A DNA stretch of 64,000 nt, from the NCBI RefSeq assembly GCF_006228385.1, contig NZ_CP039852.1, forward strand, positions 3,488,001-3,552,000, in the 5' to 3' direction. The position numbers and the translations under genes are program-made. Origin of the DNA: Salinimonas iocasae. Lineage in GTDB: Bacteria; Pseudomonadota; Gammaproteobacteria; Enterobacterales; Alteromonadaceae. The notes beneath the pieces are model-generated. The model did no database searches. It saw nothing but the letters and a program-made list of their open reading frames with translations, and had not been told where the DNA came from. Numbering within the stretch: position 1 is the stretch's first letter; each line of letters opens with the position of its first letter. Positions 56,790 to 64,000 of the stretch are shown piece after piece.

Positions 56790-57491
56790 TTAGCCCTCTC
56801 GCTTAGCGCTGCGGCCTTTCTTCTTAGGCTGAGCAGGTGGCTGCTCCTGGTTTGTAGGCAGTCCGCCCAGAACCTCACCTTTGAAGATCCATACTTTAAC
56901 GCCGATGATACCGTAAGTAGTAGACGCTTCAGATGTCGCGTAATCTATATCCGCACGGAAAGTGTGCAGAGGAACGCGACCTTCGCGGTACCATTCTGTA
57001 CGTGCAATCTCTGCACCGCCCAGACGGCCACTAACTTCTACTTTGATACCTTTAGCACCAAGACGCATTGCGTTTTGTACCGCGCGCTTCATCGCACGAC
57101 GGAACATAACACGGCGCTCAAGCTGGCTAGAAATGCTGTCAGCAACTAACTGACCATCCAGCTCTGGCTTGCGTACTTCAGCAATGTTGATCTGAGCAGG
57201 CACACCGGCCAGCTTAGATACATGGTTACGCAGCTTTTCTACGTCTTCACCTTTCTTACCGATAACAACACCTGGACGAGCAGTGTGAATAGTCACACGG
57301 ATGCTCTTCGCAGGACGCTCGATAACAATTTTAGAAAGTGAAGCGTTTTTCAGTTTCTTAGTCAGGTACTGACGTACCTGATGATCGTTGTACAGATTAT
57401 CCGCATAGTCTGATGTATTAGCGTACCAGGTAGAAGTCCATGGTTTGCTGATACCCAGGCGTATACCTGTAGGATGTACCTTCTGTCCCAT
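56790..57491 (-). CDS. rpsC: 30S ribosomal protein S3
   Basis: 233-residue protein at the mRNA entry tunnel, with a type II KH domain (about 40-110: [25 protein letters not shown] containing the GxxG loop) and the C-terminal S3 domain ([28 protein letters not shown], in parts). The tail [21 protein letters not shown] is basic and disordered. It starts nine bases after rplV. Confidence 0.98.
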   Translation of the reverse strand: MGQKVHPTGIRLGISKPWTSTWYANTSDYADNLYNDHQVRQYLTKKLKNASLSKIVIERPAKSIRVTIHTARPGVVIGKKGEDVEKLRNHVSKLAGVPAQINIAEVRKPELDGQLVADSISSQLERRVMFRRAMKRAVQNAMRLGAKGIKVEVSGRLGGAEIARTEWYREGRVPLHTFRADIDYATSEASTTYGIIGVKVWIFKGEVLGGLPTNQEQPPAQPKKKGRSAKREG

Positions 57492-57500
57492 TATCTACTC

Positions 57501-57833
57501 CTAGTTATCCGCTACAACCACAGTGATGTGACTGCTACGCTTAAAGATACGGTCTGCACGTCCTTTCGCACGTGGCTTGATACGCTTCATTGTTGGACCT
57601 TCGTCAACGAAGATCTTAGCGATACGCAGCTCGTCAATATCAGCACCTTCATTGTGCTCTGCATTTGCAATAGCAGATTCAAGTACTTTCTTGACCAGTC
57701 CTGCGCTCTTCTTAGAGCTGTACGTTAAAAGCTCAAGTGCTTTTTCTACGTGCATTCCGCGAACCTGATCCGCAACCAAGCGTGCTTTTTGAGCCGACGT
57801 GCGGGCAAAACGGTGTTTAGCTAATGCTTCCAT
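57501..57833 (-). CDS. rplV: 50S ribosomal protein L22
   Basis: 110 residues, with a globular domain and the long beta hairpin that lines the exit tunnel ([19 protein letters not shown]). [16 protein letters not shown] is the characteristic N-terminal helix. The hairpin region where macrolide-resistance changes occur looks normal. Confidence 0.98.
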   Translation of the reverse strand: MEALAKHRFARTSAQKARLVADQVRGMHVEKALELLTYSSKKSAGLVKKVLESAIANAEHNEGADIDELRIAKIFVDEGPTMKRIKPRAKGRADRIFKRSSHITVVVADN

Positions 57834-57844
57834 CTTCCTACCCC

Positions 57845-58120
57845 TTAACGTTTGCTTTTCTTATCCGCGATATGACCGCGGTAAGTACGCGTTGGCGCGA
57901 ATTCGCCCAACTTGTGGCCGACCATTTCGTCACTAATAATGACAGGTACATGTTGGCGACCGTTATGGACCGCAATGGTCAACCCAATCATATCTGGGAT
58001 GATCATGGAACGACGAGACCAAGTCTTAATTGGTTTACGTTCGTTCTTTTCCACTGCAGCCTCTACCTTCTTCAGCAAGTGAAGGTCAATAAAAGGACCT
58101 TTCTTGAGAGAACGTGGCAT
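57845..58120 (-). CDS. rpsS: 30S ribosomal protein S19
   Basis: 91-residue head protein that contacts S13 and t[22 protein letters not shown] and the RTYRGH / KKSKR ending are standard. It lies between rplV and rplB, 15 bases after rplB. Confidence 0.98.
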   Translation of the reverse strand: MPRSLKKGPFIDLHLLKKVEAAVEKNERKPIKTWSRRSMIIPDMIGLTIAVHNGRQHVPVIISDEMVGHKLGEFAPTRTYRGHIADKKSKR

Positions 58121-58135
58121 GGTGAATCCTCGCTT

Positions 58136-58960
58136 TTACTTGTTACGACGACGTACGATAAGCTTATCAGTACGCTTGTTGCTTCGGGTCTTCTTACCTT
58201 TAGTAGGAGTACCCCAAGGTGATACTGGGTGACGGCCACCGGAAGTACGTCCTTCACCACCACCGTGTGGGTGGTCTACCGGGTTCATGGCAACACCACG
58301 AACTGTAGGACGAATACCGCGCCAGCGGGTTGCACCTGCTTTACCCAGTGAACGTAGCATATGCTCTGCATTACCAACTTCACCGATAGTGGCGCGGCAA
58401 TCAGACAATACTTTACGCATTTCGCCAGAACGCAGACGTAATGTAACGTAGTTACCTTCACGTGCCAGGATCTGAGCGTAAGCGCCAGCAGAACGTGCAA
58501 TCTGTGCACCTTTGCCAGGCTTCATTTCGATAGCGTGTACAACGGAACCTACCGGGATGTTACGCATAGGCATAGCATTACCGGCTTTGATAGGTGACTG
58601 CGTACCAGACTGTACCTGGTCGCCAGCTTTCAGACCTTTAGGTGCCAGCATGTAACGACGCTCACCATCTGCATAAAGCACAAGTGCAATGTTAGCAGAA
58701 CGGTTAGGATCGTATTCTAAACGCTCGATAGTGGCAGGAATGCCATCTTTGTTGCGTTTAAAATCAATTACGCGGTAGTGATGCTTATGACCACCACCAA
58801 CGTGACGTACAGTAATACGACCGTTGTTATTACGACCGCCATTTTTGCTGTTTTTTTCCAGCAAAGGCGCATATGGTGCACCCTTGTGCAGGTCGTGGTT
58901 AACTACTTTAACAACGTGACGACGACCGGCAGAAGTTGGCTTAGCTTTCATTAATGGCAT
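58136..58960 (-). CDS. rplB: 50S ribosomal protein L2
   Basis: 274-residue primary 23S rRNA-binding protein needed for subunit joining and peptidyl transfer. [15 protein letters not shown], the [17 protein letters not shown] core, and the C-terminal [17 protein letters not shown] with the essential His are all present. Confidence 0.98.
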   Translation of the reverse strand: MPLMKAKPTSAGRRHVVKVVNHDLHKGAPYAPLLEKNSKNGGRNNNGRITVRHVGGGHKHHYRVIDFKRNKDGIPATIERLEYDPNRSANIALVLYADGERRYMLAPKGLKAGDQVQSGTQSPIKAGNAMPMRNIPVGSVVHAIEMKPGKGAQIARSAGAYAQILAREGNYVTLRLRSGEMRKVLSDCRATIGEVGNAEHMLRSLGKAGATRWRGIRPTVRGVAMNPVDHPHGGGEGRTSGGRHPVSPWGTPTKGKKTRSNKRTDKLIVRRRNK

Positions 58961-58974
58961 TTCTAATCCCCTTC

Positions 58975-59274
58975 TTACTCAGCGCCACCGACAAAGTCGA
59001 TGTCCTGACCTTCTTTAAGCGATACATACGCTTTTTTCCAGTCGCTGCGTTTGCCGAAAGACATACCGTGACGCTTAGTCTTACCTTTAACGTTCACAGT
59101 GCGAACACCTTCAACTTCAACTTCAAACAGCTTTTCAACGGCTGCTTTAACTTCAGCTTTAGTTGCGTCTTTCGCTACTTTAAATACAACAGTGTTGCCC
59201 GTTTCAGCAGCCAGCGTTGACTTTTCTGAAACGTGAGGTGCTTTAAGCACCTTCAGTAGACGTTCTTCATTCAT
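58975..59274 (-). CDS. rplW: 50S ribosomal protein L23
   Basis: 99-residue exit-site protein that docks trigger factor and [22 protein letters not shown] is the typical start and [25 protein letters not shown] the loop to the tunnel. Its ATG overlaps the rplD stop by four bases, so it is translationally coupled. Confidence 0.98.
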   Translation of the reverse strand: MNEERLLKVLKAPHVSEKSTLAAETGNTVVFKVAKDATKAEVKAAVEKLFEVEVEGVRTVNVKGKTKRHGMSFGKRSDWKKAYVSLKEGQDIDFVGGAE

Positions 59275-59876
59275 GCTAACGCCTCCTCAAGCTGTTTAAC
59301 TGCGTCGGCAGTGATTAGCACTTTTTCAAATGCAATCAGGCTTACAGGGTCGATACCAGCTACGTCACGAACGTCTACCTTGTACAGGTTACGTGCAGCT
59401 AGAAACAGATTTTCTTCTACTTCTGCAGTCACGATAAGAACGTCGTTCAATTCCAGATCGTTAAGTTTGCCAACAAGATCTTTAGTCTTAGGTGCGTCAA
59501 CACCGAACTTCTCAACCACAACCAAACGGTCTTGGCGAATCAGTTCAGACAGGATGCTTTTGATCGCACCACGGTACATCTTCTTGTTAACTTTTTGCTC
59601 GTGATCGCGAGGCTTCGCTGCGAAAGCACGACCACCGCCAACCCAGATTGGGCTGCGGATTGTACCAGCACGTGCACGGCCAGTACCTTTTTGACGCCAT
59701 GGCTTCTTACCGCCACCACGTACTTCTGCGCGAGTCTTTTGCGCTTTTGTACCCTGACGAGCACCTGCACCGTAAGCTACAACGACCTGGTGTACCAGAG
59801 CTTCGTTGAATTCACGTCCAAAGGTCGCTTCGGATACTTCAAGAGCGCTATTCGCGTCTTTCAATGTTAATTCCAT
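59271..59876 (-). CDS. rplD: 50S ribosomal protein L4
   Basis: 201 residues. L4 lines the exit tunnel with its extended loop ([20 protein letters not shown]) and in E. coli also represses the S10 operon by stimulating termination and blocking translation in the leader. An attenuator-like hairpin in this operon's leader (60888-60933) makes the same autogenous control plausible here. Confidence 0.98.
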   Translation of the reverse strand: MELTLKDANSALEVSEATFGREFNEALVHQVVVAYGAGARQGTKAQKTRAEVRGGGKKPWRQKGTGRARAGTIRSPIWVGGGRAFAAKPRDHEQKVNKKMYRGAIKSILSELIRQDRLVVVEKFGVDAPKTKDLVGKLNDLELNDVLIVTAEVEENLFLAARNLYKVDVRDVAGIDPVSLIAFEKVLITADAVKQLEEALA

Positions 59877-59894
59877 CAGTTCACTCCCCAGACG

Positions 59895-60533
59895 TTACGC
59901 TTTAATCGCAGGCTTAACGATTACATCGCCGCCTGTCGCGCCAGGTACGGCACCTTTAACCAGGATAAGGTTGTTTTCCAGGTCAACACGTACAACTTCC
60001 AAAGACTGCGTAGTAACTTGTTTATTACCAAGTTGACCCGCCATTTTCTTGCCTTTGAATACTTTACCTGGTGATTGGTTTTGACCAATTGAACCAGGTG
60101 CACGGTGTGACAAAGAGTTACCGTGGGTCATACGCTGAGAACTGAAGTTCCAACGCTTAATTGCACCCGCGAAACCTTTACCTTTTGAAGTGCCAGTCAC
60201 ATCAATTTTTTTAGTGTCGTTAAAGATTTCAACAGTGATTTCACTGCCAACTTCAATATCGTCACCTTCGTTGTCTTCAAGGCGGAATTCCCACAGACCA
60301 CGACCAGCGTCAACACCTGCTTTAGCAAATTGACCTGCTTCAGCTTTGTTGATGCGGTTCGCTTTCTTGGTTCCAGCAGTAACCTGAAGAGCGCGATAAC
60401 CGTCAGTATCTTCAGTGCGTAACTGAGTAACACGGTTCGGGGTCGCTTCGATAACAGTCACAGGGATAGACGTGCCATCTTCAGTGAAGATGCGAGTCAT
60501 ACCCACTTTACGACCGACTAGACCAATCGCCAT
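59895..60533 (-). CDS. rplC: 50S ribosomal protein L3
   Basis: 212-residue early-assembly protein whose central extension reaches the peptidyl transferase centre ([19 protein letters not shown]). [20 protein letters not shown] is the typical start, and [14 protein letters not shown] a conserved core. The Gln methylated by PrmB in E. coli lies in the extension. It starts 18 bases after rpsJ. Confidence 0.98.
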   Translation of the reverse strand: MAIGLVGRKVGMTRIFTEDGTSIPVTVIEATPNRVTQLRTEDTDGYRALQVTAGTKKANRINKAEAGQFAKAGVDAGRGLWEFRLEDNEGDDIEVGSEITVEIFNDTKKIDVTGTSKGKGFAGAIKRWNFSSQRMTHGNSLSHRAPGSIGQNQSPGKVFKGKKMAGQLGNKQVTTQSLEVVRVDLENNLILVKGAVPGATGGDVIVKPAIKA

Positions 60534-60551
60534 TGTTATAACCCTCTCTTG

Positions 60552-60866
<315 letters not shown>

Positions 60867-60887
60867 TTAAGCTCCAATCGAAAGAAC

Positions 60888-60933
60888 AAAAAAATTCACC
60901 CTTTCTCTTCCCTATTTTGAATGGAAAGAAAGG
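60888..60933 (-). promoter_or_regulatory. S10 leader attenuator-like hairpin
   Basis: On the minus strand CCTTTCTTTCC and GGGAAGAGAAAGG form an imperfect stem about 30 bases before rpsJ, followed within a few bases by seven T residues (60888-60894). In E. coli the L4-dependent termination site of the S10 leader has this form: late hairpin, then U-run. A second hairpin GGTTCC-GATTT-GGAACC lies just upstream (60950-60966). Confidence 0.55.
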
Positions 60934-61096
60934 ATGTGCGTAAACCGGTGGTTCCAAATCGGAACCCTGTTCTTTTTCTAGCACGCCGGCAACAGGTTTT
61001 AATCCAAAATGGACCTTGTCCGTTACGTTGGCATCCACCCTAAAAGCAGTGTGGTTGCGGCTAAAACTTTTTGCCCTAACTTGGGCAGAGGCGCGC

Positions 61097-61124
61097 ATTA
61101 TATAGAGGTCGCGCTAATTTGCAA
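61097..61124 (-). promoter_or_regulatory. S10 operon promoter with GC-rich discriminator
   Basis: Minus strand: TTGCAA (61124-61119), a 16-base spacer, then TATAAT (61102-61097), directly followed by the GC-rich discriminator GCGCGCC. This is the layout of growth-rate and ppGpp-controlled ribosomal promoters. Confidence 0.8.
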
Positions 61125-61460
61125 GTACTATTAGCAGAAAAAGTGAACAGCGCTTTTGTTTTCTGGTCTGCTCGGCAGTAGATGTATGCAGATGCCTGTT
61201 TTATAGTCTGCGTGGCGTCGAAATAAACCTTTTACGCTAAAAACCGCGTCATCGCATTAGTATCTGCATACCTGACACCGCAACAAGTATAACTATGCAA
61301 GCCGAATTTGCTCGACTTTATGATTGCTGATGCTGGCCGATAAGTATAAGGTGAAGATTCGACTCAAAAATCTTAAAATTACAGTCGTCTGGTCTATCCT
61401 CAAAAGGGTGGCTGATAAAGACACGTTAAGTACATATTTCGGCGCAGTAGCAGATTTACG
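61099..61460. other. Divergent intergenic region, S10 operon and GAF-GspE gene
   Basis: About 360 bases. The S10 promoter occupies the left end. On the plus strand GCCGATAA occurs at 61336-61343, a perfect sigma-28 -10 element, but its -35 (TTTATGAT at 61317-61324) is poor. I see no other operator or ORF. Confidence 0.4.
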
Positions 61461-63680
61461 ATGATAATGAATAGTGACCAGCATAAGCTGGATGAAATAC
61501 GAACGACCCTCAGCAAGCATTCAACGCTGATGGGAGCCTACTCAGAACTGGAGAAAATCCTTCTGTCTTTGTTCGATGCATCCCGCATGAGTATCTTTCA
61601 GCGCCGTCGTCAGCATCAGGATTTGGTTGCCCGCTTTAAAACAGGTAAAGAAACCACCGAGATTAAAGTCCCCATCAGTCCGCTTTCTATTGCCGGTTAT
61701 GTCGCTCTTTCTCAGCTTCCTGTACTTATCAGCGACCCCTACGACAAAGATGAACTGGCGCGTGTCCATCCTCGTCTGCGCTTTGCAGACAAATTTGATA
61801 AGTCCAGTTCGTTTAAGACCCAGAATATTTTATGCGTGCCCATTTTAAACGCCGGCGTATTGCTTGGCGTTATGCAAATCATCAATAAAAAGACCGGTTC
61901 GTTCAATGACACCGATTTGGATATGGCACGTCAGGTTACTGATATACTTGGTCAGAAGTTTCGTTACGAGCTTGGCGGCACTGCCAATGCTTTTGACTCT
62001 TTATTGCATCAGGGCCTTATAGAAGAAAAAGCCCTTAAAGAGCTGATAAGCTCATCTAAAGACCACCGACAGGTTGTGCAGCGACTGATGACTGAGCATC
62101 GCGTGCAGGAAGCTCAGGTAGGCAACTCGCTGTCGGTGCATTATCAGGTCCCCTATCTGGCGTACCTGCCAGACAAGTACCACCTTTACCAGAACGACAG
62201 CAAACTGAATCTATCATACCTGAAGCGTAACTTTGTTTCGGTCATCGCCGATGTTCATGACAATCCTATTGTGCTGATGGCCGAACCCAACAATGCCGCG
62301 TTATTGATGGAAATTGAAAGCGCCATGGGCATTGATGTTTACGATATTGCTGTCGGCCTGCCAAACCAGATACTACAATATCTTGGTGAGGGCAGTGGTG
62401 GTGCTGCGCCGGGCGAGATGAGCGAAATACTCGACGAGATAGGTGGCTCAACAGAAGAGGTAGACGATCACACTGACGAGTTATCCGACGATGCACCTGC
62501 GGTAGTTCGCCTTGTTAGTCGTATTTTGCATGATGCCAAACGCCTTAATGCATCAGATATTCACATTGACCCGGAAAAGTCGGGCCCTACCCGGGTTCGG
62601 ATGCGAATAGATGGTGTCTGCCGCGATATGAACCAGATTCCTAAGGGGCATCACAGCGCGGTTATCGCCCGGATAAAAATTATGGCCAACCTGAATATCG
62701 CTGAAAAGCGTGTACCGCAGGATGGAAAATTGACTTTCGGCATGAGCGGCCAGCCTGTGGAAGTGCGTGTCGCGACTATTCCAACGGTCGCGGGCGAAGG
62801 CGTGGTAATGCGTATTCTTGCATCGGGTGGCGCAATGCCTATTGATAAGATGAACCTTGCGCCTTCCAATATGACCCGCCTGGAAACTATGATCAAAAAG
62901 CCTCATGGTATCTTGCTGGTAGTTGGCCCTACGGGTTCTGGTAAAACAACCACCCTTCATGCTGTTCTTGGTTACCTGAATACACCAGACAAGAAAATCT
63001 GGACGGCAGAAGATCCTGTGGAAATTACACAGTCAGGCCTTCAGCAGGTTCAGGTCAGCCCCAAAATCGGCTTTACTTTCGCAAATGCACTTCGGGCATT
63101 TCTTCGGGCTGACCCAGATATTATTCTTATTGGGGAAATGCGTGACAAAGAAACCGCTCACGCTGGTATTGAAGCGTCACTGACCGGTCACCTTGTATTG
63201 TCTACCCTGCATACAAACTCAGCGCCTGAAACCATTACCCGCTTACTGGACCTTGGTCTCGACCCGGTCAACTTCTCTGATGCCTGTGTGGGTATTCTGG
63301 CCCAGCGTCTGATACGCACCTTGTGCAGTAACTGTAAGGAAAGCTATAACGCCTCTGAGGAAGATATCGCTTTTATCCGTCGTCAGTATGGCGATGCATA
63401 TATCGACGAGCTGAACATGAATGATTCACTCACGCTTTACAAAGGAGCAGGATGCGATGAATGTGGTGGCACGGGCTACCGCGGCAGAACCGGGGTGCAC
63501 GAACTGCTTGGTATGACGCCTGAATTGCGCTCGCTGATTTACAAAGAAGGCAGTGTCGCCGAGATGAAATCTCAGGCGATGGATGATGGTATGCGCACAC
63601 TGGTTCAGGATGCGCTTTTTAAAGCGCTTAAAGGCGACACAGACATCGCTCAAGTACAAATTATCAGCGGCGCCGAGTAA
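61461..63680 (+). CDS. GspE/PilB-type secretion ATPase with N-terminal GAF domain
   Basis: 739 residues. GAF domain at about 20-170 (NILCVPILNAGVLLGVMQIINKK), a type II secretion E N-terminal-like domain at about 175-310, then the ATPase (about 345-620). The ATPase has Walker A K495 in GPTGSGKTTT, Walker B DPDIILIGEMRD (550-562) and the His box HLVLSTLHTN. A C4 zinc knuckle follows (C622, C625, C665, C668). The Walker B region reads GEMRD where GEIRD is usual. No pilC, pilD or gsp genes are near, so its machine is elsewhere, or it is a regulatory paralogue. The GAF could let a small ligand control the motor. Confidence 0.88.
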   Translation: MIMNSDQHKLDEIRTTLSKHSTLMGAYSELEKILLSLFDASRMSIFQRRRQHQDLVARFKTGKETTEIKVPISPLSIAGYVALSQLPVLISDPYDKDELARVHPRLRFADKFDKSSSFKTQNILCVPILNAGVLLGVMQIINKKTGSFNDTDLDMARQVTDILGQKFRYELGGTANAFDSLLHQGLIEEKALKELISSSKDHRQVVQRLMTEHRVQEAQVGNSLSVHYQVPYLAYLPDKYHLYQNDSKLNLSYLKRNFVSVIADVHDNPIVLMAEPNNAALLMEIESAMGIDVYDIAVGLPNQILQYLGEGSGGAAPGEMSEILDEIGGSTEEVDDHTDELSDDAPAVVRLVSRILHDAKRLNASDIHIDPEKSGPTRVRMRIDGVCRDMNQIPKGHHSAVIARIKIMANLNIAEKRVPQDGKLTFGMSGQPVEVRVATIPTVAGEGVVMRILASGGAMPIDKMNLAPSNMTRLETMIKKPHGILLVVGPTGSGKTTTLHAVLGYLNTPDKKIWTAEDPVEITQSGLQQVQVSPKIGFTFANALRAFLRADPDIILIGEMRDKETAHAGIEASLTGHLVLSTLHTNSAPETITRLLDLGLDPVNFSDACVGILAQRLIRTLCSNCKESYNASEEDIAFIRRQYGDAYIDELNMNDSLTLYKGAGCDECGGTGYRGRTGVHELLGMTPELRSLIYKEGSVAEMKSQAMDDGMRTLVQDALFKALKGDTDIAQVQIISGAE

Positions 63681-63685
63681 AAGTT

Positions 63686-63709
63686 ACTGACACCGCTGTC
63701 AGTTTTTTT
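63686..63709 (+). terminator. Terminator after GspE-like gene
   Basis: ACTGACA and TGTCAGT form a perfect stem around CCGC, followed by seven T residues (63703-63709). Confidence 0.88.
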
Positions 63710-63858
63710 AACAGCTTGGTGGCTTTCGCTGAGCGTCAGGTTCGATATGCTTTTGATTTCGTTCATTAGTTTCGATTGGGAGCAATAATTGCTTCTTTTC
63801 CGGTTCCTTTAAAATCATTCCAGCTATGTTGTAGGAATAAACCTGGAACATTCTTTTT

Positions 63859-64000
63859 ATGAAATCTCGTTCTTTACTGGCATTATCGTTAGGTTTCGCT
63901 GCGACCGTATCATTCTCTTCCTCAGCAGCAGTGATCGACTTAAGCGGATGGTCTTCCGAAGGTGAAGGCACATGGACAACGCAGGGTGACAACAGCACGG
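63859..64000 (+). CDS. Exported protein, N-terminal part only
   Basis: The frame from ATG 63859 runs off the window after 47 codons. It opens with a clean signal peptide (MKSRSLLALSLGFAATVSFSSSAA) and continues with VIDLSGWSSEGEGTW, a style common in exosortase-sorted (PEP-CTERM-like) surface proteins, but the C-terminal sorting signal would lie outside. No clear Shine-Dalgarno is seen before the ATG. Treat the family as unknown. Confidence 0.55.
   Translation, partial: MKSRSLLALSLGFAATVSFSSSAAVIDLSGWSSEGEGTWTTQGDNST

Noticed and set aside
63708..63998. 96-codon minus-strand frame at the window end
   Set aside because: Overlaps the signal-peptide coding start of the plus-strand exported protein and begins in a terminator T tract; composition is not convincing.

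Overview
The window is a stretch of ordinary chromosomal DNA from a marine gammaproteobacterium, most likely an Alteromonadaceae member (Alteromonas/Salinimonas-like). This rests on the gene content (astCAD followed by a DUF1338 gene, DUF2982 protein, YgjV, GAF-fused GspE ATPase), E. coli-like housekeeping proteins, moderate GC content and the absence of mobile DNA. I see no insertion sequence, prophage, CRISPR array, tRNA or rRNA.

Layout. 0-2.3 kb: rpe, trpS and pabA/trpG. 2.4-8.5 kb: an HDOD-domain protein gene behind a flagellar-type (sigma-28) promoter, then the arginine succinyltransferase genes astC-astA-astD and a DUF1338 dioxygenase-like gene, closed by a terminator. 8.6-15.5 kb: an H-NOX gas sensor, parC, and a BarA/GacS-like phosphorelay kinase carrying a 7TMR-DISM sensor. 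15.8-23 kb: pyrB, hemL, a class III nucleotide cyclase, a DyP-type peroxidase with altered distal haem residues, gamma-glutamyltransferase and a lone GT2 glycosyltransferase. 23-27.3 kb: a large HPII-type catalase, then glnK-amtB behind two NtrC-like operators. 27.3-32.4 kb: a TonB-like hypothetical protein, a DUF808 protein, a small exported protein behind a sigma-54/IHF promoter, and PBP1b. 32.5-40.3 kb: a polyhydroxyalkanoate (PHA) locus with a small DUF6489-like gene, phaC, a DUF4168 gene, the regulator phaR, two phasins, phaZ and phaB; a lytic transglycosylase gene lies inside it. 40.5-55.8 kb: a CstB-like persulfide dioxygenase-rhodanese, hrpB/thpR, purU, ygjV, an M3 peptidase, a chemoreceptor behind a sigma-28 promoter, a lipoprotein, a Na+/H+-type antiporter and waaA. 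55.9-61.1 kb: the complete S10 ribosomal protein operon on the minus strand with promoter and attenuator-like leader. 61.4-64 kb: a GAF-fused GspE ATPase and the start of an exported protein.

How the parts work together. Carbon and nitrogen storage stand out: arginine catabolism, PII/AmtB ammonium control and a PHA cycle (synthesis, granule coat, depolymerisation). The phaR-phasin intergenic region carries three identical-spacing CTGC-N3-GCAG palindromes around a good sigma-70 promoter, which is a readable PhaR switch. Signalling genes are numerous (H-NOX, HDOD, cyclase, phosphorelay kinase, chemoreceptor), and the sequence GCCGATAA, the flagellar sigma-factor -10 element, occurs upstream of three genes. 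I found no single wholly new multi-gene system. The most unusual items are the altered DyP peroxidase, the sigma-54-driven small exported/membrane protein pair with its long-armed RNA hairpin, the DISM-BarA kinase, and an S10 operon separated from the spc operon.
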